Source of the DNA: Clostridiales bacterium
GTDB lineage: Bacteria > Bacillota > Clostridia > Peptostreptococcales > Anaerovoracaceae
Length of the DNA: 64,000 nt
Assembly: GCA_015058275.1 (NCBI GenBank)
Contig: SVCQ01000007.1
Coordinates: 16,468 to 80,467 of the forward strand
Reading direction: 5' to 3'
In this document: positions 1 to 9,265 of the stretch, in pieces
How positions within the stretch are numbered: the first letter of the stretch is position 1
Layout of the letters: every line of letters starts with the position of its first letter
The notes under the pieces: generated by a model
Seen by the model: only the letters and a program-made list of their open reading frames with translations
Databases searched by the model: none
What the model was told of the DNA's origin: nothing
Position numbers and translations under genes: made by a program

Positions 1-441
1 AATATCTTCGGCGAGTACGACATGCTGCCCAAGGCATCCGTCGATGCCATCAACAGGATGGTGGGACGCCTTGATGCCAATGACGGTCTGGTATTCAATA
101 TCGCTCTCAACTACGGGGGCAGAGACGAGATATTAAAGAGCGTCAGGTCTCTTGTATCCGAGTGCGTCAGAGAGGGCAGGGACCCTTCGGATCTGACCGA
201 GGATGATATCTCAAGATATCTGTACTCGGGCAGCGCTCATTTCGATGTGCCTGATCCTGATCTCATCATCAGGACGAGCGGAGAGGAGCGCATGTCCAAC
301 TTCCTCACGTGGCAGGCTGCCTACAGTGAGCTCATGTTCACCGATACGCTGTGGCCTGACTTCACTCCCGAGGAGTATGCGGAGATGATAGACGCATACG
401 CAAACCGCGACCGCCGTTTCGGTGGACGCAAATCTGAATAA
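1..441 (+). CDS. uppS: Isoprenyl transferase (undecaprenyl diphosphate synthase), C-terminal part
   Basis: Cis-prenyltransferase that condenses isopentenyl diphosphate units onto farnesyl diphosphate to make the undecaprenyl carrier for cell-wall synthesis; a peripheral cytoplasmic enzyme. The open frame enters from base 1, so about 146 C-terminal residues are visible out of a usual ~240-250. Seen: ALNYGGR, then the family signature DPDLIIRTSGE followed by SNFLTWQAAYSE, then WPDF, and RRFGG near the C-terminus. These cover the isopentenyl diphosphate-binding arginines and the catalytic-side conserved block. It heads a uppS-cdsA-dxr-rseP-ispG-polC order common in Firmicutes. The N-terminal Asp and first substrate loop lie outside the window. 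Identification is secure. Confidence 0.95.
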   Translation, partial: NIFGEYDMLPKASVDAINRMVGRLDANDGLVFNIALNYGGRDEILKSVRSLVSECVREGRDPSDLTEDDISRYLYSGSAHFDVPDPDLIIRTSGEERMSNFLTWQAAYSELMFTDTLWPDFTPEEYAEMIDAYANRDRRFGGRKSE

Positions 442-456
442 GGTATTGGATAGGAC

Positions 457-1593
457 ATGATCAAAAAGTTAAAAGATCTGTATAACGAAGAATATTCGGT
501 AAAGTCGATCTATGTCATCAAGACGGCGATGATCATCTTCATACTGGGGATGATCGTCTACTATCTGGCGGGCAGGACAGACTCGGCGATGTCGTTCCTC
601 GGCGCCTTCATGAAACCGCTGATACTCGGCATGTGCTTTGCATACCTGCTCAGCCCTCTGACATCAAAGCTTGAGAACAAAGTGCTCGGCGGACTCAAAA
701 AGGACAAGACGAGGAGGGTCCTGTCGGTGCTTCTCACAGTACTGATAGTGCTGGTGGCCATCGTGGGACTTATCATGGTGGTGGTGCTTACCATCACAAA
801 GAGCGTTTCGGCTCTCAACTTCGCAGATATGAAGGCCTTTGTCATAGGGCTTGCCGCCCAGTTTGAGGATTTCTGGGACACCATACAAAAGACCCTCGAG
901 AGCCTCAATATCAATTTAGGCAGCGTAGGAGACATGGTCGGCAAGATATTCAGCGGAGTCAAGAACGCCGCGACGCTTCTGCTCTTTGCGATGATATTCG
1001 CGATCTACTTCCTGCTTGATTCAGGCCTCAGAGTCTACTGGGGAGATGTGCTCAATTCCTACACCAGCGAGAAGACGAGAGTAAAACTCAAAGAGCTCGC
1101 ATCGGATGCGGACAAGGTCTTTTCGGGATATATCAGAGGGCAGTCGTTTGACGCTCTGCTTGTGGGCATCATGGTATCCATCGCGCTTCTCATCGCGGGA
1201 GTGCCTTACGCAGTCGTCATCGGCATACTTACGGGTGTCGGCAACCTCATACCTTACGTCGGCCCTGTAGTGGGATTCGGCTCGCTCATAGTGGTGTGCA
1301 TCGCCGAGGGCTCGATAGGACATCTCGTTGCCGGCGGCATCATCCTGATACTTGTCATGTTCGTGGACGGCAATATCATTAATCCGAGGGTGCTCAGCAG
1401 CAGCGTAGAAGTACATCCTGTACTCGTTATCGTAGCGCTGCTTGCAGGCGGCAGGGTCGGAGGCATCGTAGGCATGCTGGTATCAGTGCCGGTCGCGGCA
1501 TTCTTGAAGATACAGTTTGAAAAGTATCTGGAAGCCAGGAAGGCCCGCATGGCGCTTCAGGAACAGGCTGATCCGGATGGAATGGGAGAATAA
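457..1593 (+). CDS. AI-2E family transporter (YtvI/PerM-type permease)
   Basis: Multi-pass inner-membrane protein of the AI-2E/PerM family, whose members have been tied to autoinducer-2 export, Na+/H+ antiport or unknown transport; the substrate here cannot be read from sequence. The 378 residues contain a hydrophobic pair near residues 24-70, a helix near 85-110, a soluble stretch around 120-160, then a cluster of helices from about 170 onwards. The family-typical segment GxxxGxxNLIPYVGPVVG lies near residues 262-278 and is followed by a DGNIINPRV motif typical of the family. It starts 15 bases after uppS and ends 9 bases before cdsA, so it is probably cotranscribed with them. Its presence between uppS and cdsA is unusual for this cluster. 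Confidence 0.85.
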   Translation: MIKKLKDLYNEEYSVKSIYVIKTAMIIFILGMIVYYLAGRTDSAMSFLGAFMKPLILGMCFAYLLSPLTSKLENKVLGGLKKDKTRRVLSVLLTVLIVLVAIVGLIMVVVLTITKSVSALNFADMKAFVIGLAAQFEDFWDTIQKTLESLNINLGSVGDMVGKIFSGVKNAATLLLFAMIFAIYFLLDSGLRVYWGDVLNSYTSEKTRVKLKELASDADKVFSGYIRGQSFDALLVGIMVSIALLIAGVPYAVVIGILTGVGNLIPYVGPVVGFGSLIVVCIAEGSIGHLVAGGIILILVMFVDGNIINPRVLSSSVEVHPVLVIVALLAGGRVGGIVGMLVSVPVAAFLKIQFEKYLEARKARMALQEQADPDGMGE

Positions 1594-1602
1594 TAAAGCG
1601 AT

Positions 1603-2421
1603 ATGAAGACAAGAATCATTTCAGGCCTTATAATGGCGCCTCTTCTGGTGGTGCTCTACTTCGGAGGAATAGTACTCTGGATCGCGGCTCTTCTGATAGC
1701 TCTTGTGGGAGTTCATGAATTCTGCAAGGGCTGGAACAACATAGACGTGCATCCGTCAAAGGAGATCTGCTATGTGATGACAGTGCTGCTCTTCCTGACG
1801 AGGTTCGTGCCTGCGAGCGGCAGCGTGCCGGCATACTACCAGAACATGATGCTGATGGCGATATGGATGTTCATCGCAGTCGCCATCGGACTCATCTACG
1901 GATGGAAGATAAACGAGAGGAGAGCCTATGATGCGGCGACTACAGTGACCGCAATGGTATACATCCCGTTCTTCACATACCACATGACGCTCATCGACAG
2001 GACGGAGTACAGGCTCTTCATCTGGATCGTAGTGATCGCGGCCTTTGGCTCGGACATCTTTGCCTACTTCACGGGATACTTCCTCGGCAAGCACAAGATG
2101 GCTCCAAACCTAAGCCCTAAGAAGACCATAGAGGGCGCTGTCGGCGGACTGATCGGAAGCTCGCTCTTCGCATGGCTCTTCGGATTCATATTCATGAGAG
2201 AGATGGCTGCTGTATGCCTCGTGCTCGGACTTGTCGGAGGAGCTGCGGGCATGGCAGGAGACCTGACCGCATCCGCGTTCAAGCGCAAGATGGGCATCAA
2301 GGACTACGGCAATCTCATCCCGGGACACGGCGGTATCATGGACAGATTCGATTCAGTCATATTCGTAGCGCCTGTCGTATACTATGTTATCTGCGCACTG
2401 ACGGGCATACTGGCTGTTTGA
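1603..2421 (+). CDS. cdsA: Phosphatidate cytidylyltransferase
   Basis: Makes CDP-diacylglycerol from phosphatidic acid and CTP, the branch point to phosphatidylglycerol and cardiolipin; integral membrane enzyme. The 272-residue protein has about seven hydrophobic segments, a usual size for the family. Near the C-terminus (residues ~225-252) it carries the CDS signature: SAFKRKMGIKD, then LIPGHGGIMDRFDS, including the K-D and D-R-x-D residues that bind metal and substrate. ATG follows the upstream gene by 9 bases. Its product feeds the cardiolipin synthase at 46198-47673, and its substrate comes from the plsX/plsY route at 35504-36610 and 43213-43827. Confidence 0.96.
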   Translation: MKTRIISGLIMAPLLVVLYFGGIVLWIAALLIALVGVHEFCKGWNNIDVHPSKEICYVMTVLLFLTRFVPASGSVPAYYQNMMLMAIWMFIAVAIGLIYGWKINERRAYDAATTVTAMVYIPFFTYHMTLIDRTEYRLFIWIVVIAAFGSDIFAYFTGYFLGKHKMAPNLSPKKTIEGAVGGLIGSSLFAWLFGFIFMREMAAVCLVLGLVGGAAGMAGDLTASAFKRKMGIKDYGNLIPGHGGIMDRFDSVIFVAPVVYYVICALTGILAV

Positions 2422-2438
2422 TGGTGATTTAAACACGA

Positions 2439-3617
2439 ATGAAAAAAGTACTTATAATGGGGAGCACCGGTTCCATCGGGACCCAGGCGCTCGAGATAAT
2501 CCGTAATAACAGTGACAGATTCAAAGCTGCCGGCCTTACTTGCAGAAGCAGGGTCGACAGCCTTTGCTCACAGATAAAGGAATTCAGACCTGAAGCCGTA
2601 TGCGTCGGCAATGCAGAGGATGCGGCGAGGGTCAAATCTGAATTTCCTGATGTTGAAGTGACATACGGGGACGAAGGTCTTGTAGAGACAGCGGCCATGG
2701 ACTGCGACATAGTGCTCAATTCACTCATGGGCATAAGCGGTCTGGCGCCTACGTATGAGGCTATATCCCGCGGCAGGGACATTGCTCTTGCCAACAAGGA
2801 GACTCTCGTGGCCGGAGGCAGGCTCGTGACAGATCTGTGCAGGGAGAAGGGAGTAAAGCTCCTTCCTGTGGACAGCGAGCACAGCGCAATATTCCAGTGC
2901 CTTGAGGGCAATGCCGGCAGGAAGATCAGGAGGATACTCCTCACAGCATCCGGCGGCCCGTTCAGAGGACGCAGCTACGAGTCCATGAAGGATGTCACCA
3001 TAGAGCAGGCTCTCAATCATCCGAAGTGGAGCATGGGATCCAAGATAACCATCGACTCCGCCACAATGATGAACAAGGGCCTCGAGGTCATCGAGGCCAG
3101 ATGGCTCTTCGATGTGCCCGGCGAGAGGATAGATATCCACGTCCACCCGCAGAGCATAGTCCACTCGATGGTCGAGTTCATGGACGGTTCTGTGATGGCC
3201 CAGATGGGCATGCCGGACATGAAGATACCTATCGGTCTTGCTCTTAACTATCCGGACAGGCTGAGCCTCCTGCCTGAATTCAGCGGCAGGGACGAGGACC
3301 GCACAACTGACGGGAGCCTTGACCTGTTTACCACCGGCAGGGATCTCACATTCGAGCAGCCTGACCGCAGGGTGTTCAGATGCATAGACCTCGCATATGA
3401 GGCGCTCAAGGAGGGAGGATCCGCACCCGTTGTCATGAACGGTGCCAACGAGGAGCTCGTGGCGATGTTCCTCGCGGGCAGGATAGGCTTCCTCGACATA
3501 CCTGAGACCATAGAGAAAGTTATGTCCCACGTGGGACACACAGAGCCTTCATCGGTCGCAGAGGTACTGGACATAGACAGAGAAGCCAGAAGACTGGCAA
3601 AGGAATATGTAAAGTAG
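2439..3617 (+). CDS. dxr: 1-deoxy-D-xylulose 5-phosphate reductoisomerase
   Basis: Second enzyme of the MEP isoprenoid pathway: rearranges and reduces 1-deoxyxylulose 5-phosphate to 2-C-methylerythritol 4-phosphate with NADPH. The 392 residues match the family length. Seen: nucleotide-binding GSTGSIGTQALE at the N-terminus, ANKETLV, metal-binding VDSEH with Asp145 and Glu147, the flexible-loop NHPKWSMG region, and MNKGLEVIEARWLF containing the second metal-binding glutamates. The Shine-Dalgarno sequence is weak, and the start was chosen because the Rossmann motif begins within the first ten residues. It is grouped with ispG (4684-5751), the sixth step of the same pathway, and uppS. Confidence 0.97.
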   Translation: MKKVLIMGSTGSIGTQALEIIRNNSDRFKAAGLTCRSRVDSLCSQIKEFRPEAVCVGNAEDAARVKSEFPDVEVTYGDEGLVETAAMDCDIVLNSLMGISGLAPTYEAISRGRDIALANKETLVAGGRLVTDLCREKGVKLLPVDSEHSAIFQCLEGNAGRKIRRILLTASGGPFRGRSYESMKDVTIEQALNHPKWSMGSKITIDSATMMNKGLEVIEARWLFDVPGERIDIHVHPQSIVHSMVEFMDGSVMAQMGMPDMKIPIGLALNYPDRLSLLPEFSGRDEDRTTDGSLDLFTTGRDLTFEQPDRRVFRCIDLAYEALKEGGSAPVVMNGANEELVAMFLAGRIGFLDIPETIEKVMSHVGHTEPSSVAEVLDIDREARRLAKEYVK

Positions 3618-3654
3618 ACTTTACATAATATATACGGAACGGAGATAAGATAAA

Positions 3655-4668
3655 TTGAAGACAGCGATACTTTTTGTATTGATGCTGCTGGTGCTGGTCA
3701 TACCTCACGAATGGGGACACATGATGGTGGCCAAGCTCTGCGGCGTATGGGTAAAGGAATTCTCAGTGGGCATGGGCCCGCTGATCTTTCAAAGAAAGAA
3801 AGGCGACACTTTGTATTCGCTTCGTCTGCTTCCGCTCGGAGGATACTGCATGATGGAAGGCGAGGAAGAGGCTGTTGACAGCCCGACTTCCTACAGCAGC
3901 AAGTCGTATCCTCAAAAGATCGCCATACTGCTGGCGGGCGTCACGATGAACGTCATAATAGCGCTCGTCGTCGTGACCATAGCCATCTGCATCACGGGCA
4001 TCGTCACCACGACGCTTTCGGATGTCACTCCGGGTTCTCCGGCTTATGAGGCCGGACTCAGGGCGGGAGACACCATCACGGCTGTCAACGGCAGCCCGAC
4101 AAAGGAGTGGAGCGATGTCGTGACGGGCATCGACAGCTACGAGCCGGGCGGCAAAGCCCTGGAAGTCACATACGAGCGCGACGGCAAGGAAGCCGAAGCT
4201 GAGATCGTGCCTGAGTATAACGAGGAGAGACAGGCCTATCTCATAGGCATAACCGCGGGCACCACAAAGAACTTCTTCAAATGCGCCGCGAGGGGACCTG
4301 CAGCCACATGGGAGCTCAATAAAGCCATGCTCAAGGGCTTTGCCATGCTCTTCAGCGGCAAGATAGGCAGGAACGACGTCGCAGGCCCTGTGGGACTTGT
4401 CAAGGTCGTTGATACCGCAGCGGGATACGGGCTCACCTCGTATCTGACCCTGCTGGCTCTTGTGAGCCTCAACCTGGCGCTCTTCAATATCCTGCCTATA
4501 CCGGGACTCGACGGAGGCAAGATATTCTTCATCCTGCTCAAGATCATATCCGGAGGCAGGATCACTGACGACATGGAGTACAAAGCGACGGTCGCCGGCA
4601 TGGCTATTCTGCTGATGCTCTTTGTGCTTATCACAGTCAATGATGTGATGAATCTCTTCGGCAATTAG
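3655..4668 (+). CDS. rseP: RIP metalloprotease (site-2 protease, RseP/RasP)
   Basis: Membrane-embedded zinc protease that cleaves transmembrane segments of anti-sigma factors and remnant signal peptides. 337 residues. Seen: first hydrophobic segment with the zinc motif HEWGH at residues 18-22, a PDZ domain around residues 110-190 (SPAYEAGLRAGDTI, then VNGSP), and the third zinc ligand in NILPIPGLDGGK near residue 280. Start is TTG at 3655 with a GGAG about 12 bases upstream; no ATG would preserve the first transmembrane helix and HExxH. The uppS-cdsA-dxr-rseP-ispG order is the usual setting. A second, shorter M50 protease without a PDZ domain lies at 47692-48312. Confidence 0.95.
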   Translation: MKTAILFVLMLLVLVIPHEWGHMMVAKLCGVWVKEFSVGMGPLIFQRKKGDTLYSLRLLPLGGYCMMEGEEEAVDSPTSYSSKSYPQKIAILLAGVTMNVIIALVVVTIAICITGIVTTTLSDVTPGSPAYEAGLRAGDTITAVNGSPTKEWSDVVTGIDSYEPGGKALEVTYERDGKEAEAEIVPEYNEERQAYLIGITAGTTKNFFKCAARGPAATWELNKAMLKGFAMLFSGKIGRNDVAGPVGLVKVVDTAAGYGLTSYLTLLALVSLNLALFNILPIPGLDGGKIFFILLKIISGGRITDDMEYKATVAGMAILLMLFVLITVNDVMNLFGN

Positions 4669-4683
4669 GGAGGAAGACATACG

Positions 4684-5751
4684 ATGTCAAGAAAGGTATA
4701 TTGCGGCGATGTCGCCATCGGAGGAGGCGCGCCGGTATCGATACAGTCGATGACAAACGTGGATACAAGGGACACTGACGCCCTGGTAAGACAGATCAGC
4801 GAGCTTGCGGATGCAGGCTGCCAGATCGTCAGGTGCGCGATCCCTGACATGGAGGCTGCGGAGTCCTTCGGCAGGGCTAAAAAGCTCGTGAGAGTGCCGC
4901 TTGTTGCGGACATCCATTTTGATTACAGGCTCGCGATCGCAGCCATAGAGAACGGAGCTGACAAGATCAGGATCAACCCGGGCAATATCGGAAGCACCGA
5001 CAGGGTCAAAGCCGTCGTGGACAAGGCCAGGGAGCACGACATCCCTATCAGGGTCGGAGTCAATTCGGGTTCGCTCCAAAAGGACCTGATCGAAAAGTAC
5101 GGCGGGGTCACAGCTGATGCTCTTGCTGAGAGCGGGGCTGCGATGGTCAGATACATCGAGGACCTCGGATATGACAAGCTCGTCGTATCCATCAAATCAT
5201 CCAACGTCAAAATGAACTACGACGCTCACATGAAGCTCAAGGATCTGACTGATGCGGCCATACACGTCGGCATCACGGAGTCCGGCACGCCGAGGAACGG
5301 TGAGCTCAAATCCGCGATCGGCATCGGAGCTTTACTGCTTGCGGGCATAGGAGATACCATGAGGGTCTCCCTTACAGCTGATCCTGTCAATGAAGTCCTC
5401 TTTGCACGTCGCATACTCGAGACGGTCGGCATGAGAGAGAAGGCCATAGATGTCGTATCCTGCCCGACCTGCGGCAGGACAGAGATAGACCTCATAGGCC
5501 TTGCCAATGAAGCCGAAGACAGGCTCATGCCTATAGCAGCCGCAAGGGCCAAGGCCGGACGAAGGCCGCTCAAGGTCGCAGTCATGGGCTGCGCCGTAAA
5601 CGGCCCCGGAGAGAGCAGGGAAGCCGACTACGGCATCGCCGGAGGACACGGAGAGGGTCTTGTGTTCAGACGCGGCGAGATAATCGAAAAGGTCGCGGAG
5701 GACAGACTTGTGGACAGGCTCATCGAGCTTGTGGAGAAAGACGCCGAATAG
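4684..5751 (+). CDS. ispG: 4-hydroxy-3-methylbut-2-en-1-yl diphosphate synthase (IspG/GcpE)
   Basis: Iron-sulfur enzyme of the MEP pathway that converts the cyclic diphosphate MEcPP into HMBPP. 355 residues, the compact bacterial form. Seen: SIQSMTNVDT near the N-terminus, the TIM-barrel segment KIRINPGNIG, and the [4Fe-4S] ligands C260-P-T-C263 and C303 (in MGCAVNGPGE), with the downstream cluster-domain glutamate in that same motif. A good Shine-Dalgarno (GGGAGG, about 10 bases before ATG) fixes the start. It follows rseP by 15 bases and precedes polC by 7 bases, so it is very likely in one operon with them. Confidence 0.97.
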   Translation: MSRKVYCGDVAIGGGAPVSIQSMTNVDTRDTDALVRQISELADAGCQIVRCAIPDMEAAESFGRAKKLVRVPLVADIHFDYRLAIAAIENGADKIRINPGNIGSTDRVKAVVDKAREHDIPIRVGVNSGSLQKDLIEKYGGVTADALAESGAAMVRYIEDLGYDKLVVSIKSSNVKMNYDAHMKLKDLTDAAIHVGITESGTPRNGELKSAIGIGALLLAGIGDTMRVSLTADPVNEVLFARRILETVGMREKAIDVVSCPTCGRTEIDLIGLANEAEDRLMPIAAARAKAGRRPLKVAVMGCAVNGPGESREADYGIAGGHGEGLVFRRGEIIEKVAEDRLVDRLIELVEKDAE

Positions 5752-5758
5752 ATAAGCG

Positions 5759-8700
5759 ATGATCAAAATTTCCGAAGACATACTGACAGCCGCTGAGCTT
5801 ACCGAAGCCAGCGGCAAGAGAAAAGAAGACATAGATATCGAGATCACAAATGTCGCGGTATCAAAGCTCAGCGGGGGCAAGAGCGTGGCGCTCACAGTAG
5901 ATGCCAGGCTCAATTTTCTGATGCCCAAAAAGACCGAGCGCGTCATGAAGCAGAGGATAGCTTCAAGGATATCCTCGGTCGAGAGGGTCATCGTCAATTA
6001 CACATACTCGGGCATCAAAGTGCCTGACAGAAGCGGAGACGACTACTCCGGAGACGGCAGGGCCCCGCAGGGCGGAGGCTGGGCCGGCCGCAGGAGCAAA
6101 AAGGACGCGCCTGCATTTGAGAATGCAAACGGAGAGCTCGTCCTCCTCGGAGCCGACTTCAGAGATGAGCCGGTGCCTTACTCCGAGCTCGGAGCCATGG
6201 TGGGCACAAAGGACAAGCCCGTCATCGAAGGCGAGGTCTTCAAGATGGACTCAATGCCTATCAAGAGCGGACGCGTGCTCATCACCATACTCATAGCATC
6301 CGAGGTCAGGACATTCGCCCTCAAGGCATTCATATCCGCCGAAAAGCTCACAGAGTTTGAGGAGAACCTCCACAGCGGCGACATGATACGCGCAAGAGGC
6401 GCGATCGAATATGACACCTACGAGCACGAGAATCTCATGATGCTGACTTCTCTCAAAAAGGTCGAGAAGAAGCTCAAGGAGGATACATATCCCGGCGGCA
6501 GGAGGGTGGAGCTCCACTGCCACACCAAGATGAGCGACAACGACGGCTTCAACGAGGTATCGGACATCGTCAAAAAGGCTGCCTACTGGGGCCAGCCGGC
6601 TGTTGCCATCACCGACCACGGAGTCGTGCAGGCCTTCCCGGATGCCGCCAAGGAAGCGGCCAAGCAGGCCAAAAACGGAAGGGACATCAAGATCATCTAC
6701 GGAGTGGAGGGATACCTCTACCCGGATGAGGACGCGACCGGCGAGGACGGCGTCATAGACATAAAGAAGAATAGGACTTACCACATCATCATCCTTGCAA
6801 AGAACCAGGAGGGACTCAAAAACATCTACAAGCTGGTGAGCCTGTCCCACATAGACTATTTCTACAAGAGGCCGAGGATACCGCGCTCTGTGCTCGAAGC
6901 TCACAGGGAGGGACTCATCATAGGCTCCGCGTGCGAGGCCGGAGAGGTTTACCGTGCTGTCCTGAACGGGGCGAGCGATGAGGAGCTCGACAGGGTAGCA
7001 TCATACTACGATTACCTCGAGATTCAGCCTCTCGGCAACAACCGCTTCCTCATAGAAGACGGCATAGCCGGAAGCGAGCAGGACCTGATCGAAAACAACC
7101 TCAGAATCATAAGATCCGCCGACAGGCTCGGCAAGCTGACTGTGGCGACCACGGACTCCCACTATCCGACCCGCGAGGCTTCCATATACAGGAACATCAT
7201 CATGGCGGGCATAGGCTTCAGGGATACACCGTCTGACTCACTCTACCTTCGTACTACAGACGAGATGATGAAGGAATTCTCCTATCTCGGAGACAGGGCG
7301 GAGGAGATAGTTATCACCAACACAAACAAGATCGCCGAGATGGTCGACGGTTCTGTAAGACCGGTGCCGGCAGGGAAGTTCCCTCCGAAGATCGAGGGGG
7401 CCGAGGAGACTCTCCGTAACAGCTGCTATGACAGGGCGAAGTCCATATACGGTGACCCGCTGCCGCCTGAGATAGAGGACAGGCTCGAGACGGAGCTCAG
7501 CTCCATCATCGGCAACGGATACGCCGTCATGTACATTGCGGCTCAGATGCTGGTAAAGAAATCCAACGAGGACGGATATCTGGTAGGATCGAGAGGATCC
7601 GTAGGATCTTCGTTTGCGGCCACCATGGCAGGCATCACTGAGGTAAACCCGCTGGCTCCGCATTACGTATGCCCGGAGTGCAAACACTTCGAGTGGTCTG
7701 ATGAGCCTGACAAATACGATACCGGATACGACATGCCTGAGAAGTCCTGTCCTGAGTGCGGGGCCCGCATGAAAAAAGAAGGCCTCAACATACCGTTCGC
7801 GACCTTCCTTGGATTCAAGGGTGACAAGGAGCCTGATATCGACCTTAACTTTGCGGGCGAGTATCAGCCTGTGGCCCACAGATATGTAGGCGAGATATTC
7901 GGAGAAAAGAATGTATTCAAGGCCGGGACCGTTGCGACCATAGCGGACAAGACGGCCTTCGGCTACGTAAAGCATTACATAGAGGACAATCACATAAGCG
8001 CCAACAAGTACGACGTGGACTATCTCGTACAGGGATGTACGGGAGTCAAGCGTACGACAGGTCAGCACCCGGGCGGCATCATCGTAGTGCCTGACGATCA
8101 CGAGATTTATGAGTTCTGCCCGATACAAAAGCCGGCCAACAAGCGCGACACTGATGTCATCACGACCCACTTCGATTACCACAAGATCGATGAGAACCTC
8201 CTCAAGCTCGACATACTCGGACACGATGTGCCGCAGCTCATCAGGCATCTCCAGGTAATGACGGGCATCGATCCTATGACGATACCTCTCGATGACAGGG
8301 AGACGCTGAGTATATTCACTTCGCTCGACGCTCTTAAGATCAAAAACGAGAATTACAGATTCACCCACGGCACCTACGCAATCCCGGAGTTCGGCACGAA
8401 CTTCACGCGTCAGATGCTTGATGATATCAGACCGACCACGGTATCGGCTCTCATCAAGATGTCGGGCTTCTCGCACGGTACGGCCGTATGGACCGGAAAC
8501 GCTCAGGACCTCCTGCGCAACGGGACGGCGACCATCGATGAGGTAATATCCTGCCGTGACGATATCATGAACTTCCTGATCAGGAAGGGGCTGCCTAACG
8601 GCGACGCCTTCAAGATAATGGAGATCGTCCGTAAGAACAGAGTACTGAGCGAGGAGCAGCTCCAGATGATGAAGGATCACGGAGTTCCTGACTGGTATAT

Positions 8701-9259
8701 CTGGTCCTGCGAGACGCTGCAGTATATGTTCCCGCGCGCACACGCGGCAGCGTACGTCATGATGTCCATCCGTATGGCGTGGTTCAAGGTCAATTACCCT
8801 GAGGCATTCTATGCGGCCTGGTTTACTTCGAAGGTGGATAACTTTGATGCGGACATAATCGGGCAGGGTATCCCGGCCGTCGAAAAGAGGATGGACGAGA
8901 TAGAGAAGCTGGGCAATACCGCGACAGCCAAGCAGAAGGAGCAGCTCACGGTATATGAGGTAATGTACGAGGCGCTCTCAAGAGGCTATGAATTCGCAGA
9001 GCCTGTACTCGGTACAGCGGAGGCCTGCCGGTTCTCTGTGGTCGACGGAAAGGTGATGCTGCCGTTCAATGCGGTCAGTGGCATAGGAGATACGGCGGCT
9101 GAGTCTCTCACGGAGGCTTATGCCGAGAAGCCGTTCAATACGCTCGATGATGTAAGATCGAGGACGAGACTGTCCGGGACCAACATAGATGATCTGAAGA
9201 AACACGGACTCTTTGCGGGGCTGCCTGAGTCGGCGCAGATAAGCATATTTGATCTGTAG
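5759..9259 (+). CDS. polC: DNA polymerase III alpha subunit, PolC type, lacking the inserted exonuclease
   Basis: Replicative polymerase of low-GC Gram-positive bacteria. 1166 residues, against about 1430-1440 for the familiar Bacillus enzyme (from memory). Order seen: N-terminal domain, OB-fold around residues 165-245, PHP domain starting at ELHCHTKMS (~residue 252) with ITDHG and IYGVEG, then directly ILAKNQEGLKN (~residue 348) and the rest of PHP. The DnaQ-like 3'-5' exonuclease normally inserted between IYG-E and the LA-NE/Q-GLKN block is missing: no DVETTG, HNASFD or HRAxxDA motif occurs anywhere. The polymerase core is intact: GSRGSVGSS, zinc-finger CPEC...CPEC, PDIDLNFAGEYQ catalytic Asp pair, KRTTGQHPGG and LLKLDILGHD. 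C-terminus ends in the beta-clamp-like SIFDL. Confidence 0.96.
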   Translation: MIKISEDILTAAELTEASGKRKEDIDIEITNVAVSKLSGGKSVALTVDARLNFLMPKKTERVMKQRIASRISSVERVIVNYTYSGIKVPDRSGDDYSGDGRAPQGGGWAGRRSKKDAPAFENANGELVLLGADFRDEPVPYSELGAMVGTKDKPVIEGEVFKMDSMPIKSGRVLITILIASEVRTFALKAFISAEKLTEFEENLHSGDMIRARGAIEYDTYEHENLMMLTSLKKVEKKLKEDTYPGGRRVELHCHTKMSDNDGFNEVSDIVKKAAYWGQPAVAITDHGVVQAFPDAAKEAAKQAKNGRDIKIIYGVEGYLYPDEDATGEDGVIDIKKNRTYHIIILAKNQEGLKNIYKLVSLSHIDYFYKRPRIPRSVLEAHREGLIIGSACEAGEVYRAVLNGASDEELDRVASYYDYLEIQPLGNNRFLIEDGIAGSEQDLIENNLRIIRSADRLGKLTVATTDSHYPTREASIYRNIIMAGIGFRDTPSDSLYLRTTDEMMKEFSYLGDRAEEIVITNTNKIAEMVDGSVRPVPAGKFPPKIEGAEETLRNSCYDRAKSIYGDPLPPEIEDRLETELSSIIGNGYAVMYIAAQMLVKKSNEDGYLVGSRGSVGSSFAATMAGITEVNPLAPHYVCPECKHFEWSDEPDKYDTGYDMPEKSCPECGARMKKEGLNIPFATFLGFKGDKEPDIDLNFAGEYQPVAHRYVGEIFGEKNVFKAGTVATIADKTAFGYVKHYIEDNHISANKYDVDYLVQGCTGVKRTTGQHPGGIIVVPDDHEIYEFCPIQKPANKRDTDVITTHFDYHKIDENLLKLDILGHDVPQLIRHLQVMTGIDPMTIPLDDRETLSIFTSLDALKIKNENYRFTHGTYAIPEFGTNFTRQMLDDIRPTTVSALIKMSGFSHGTAVWTGNAQDLLRNGTATIDEVISCRDDIMNFLIRKGLPNGDAFKIMEIVRKNRVLSEEQLQMMKDHGVPDWYIWSCETLQYMFPRAHAAAYVMMSIRMAWFKVNYPEAFYAAWFTSKVDNFDADIIGQGIPAVEKRMDEIEKLGNTATAKQKEQLTVYEVMYEALSRGYEFAEPVLGTAEACRFSVVDGKVMLPFNAVSGIGDTAAESLTEAYAEKPFNTLDDVRSRTRLSGTNIDDLKKHGLFAGLPESAQISIFDL

Positions 9260-9265
9260 GGGATA

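Noticed and set aside
7238..8743. 501-codon minus-strand open frame opposite polC
   Set aside because: Antisense shadow of a highly conserved gene; low-complexity composition and no start signal.
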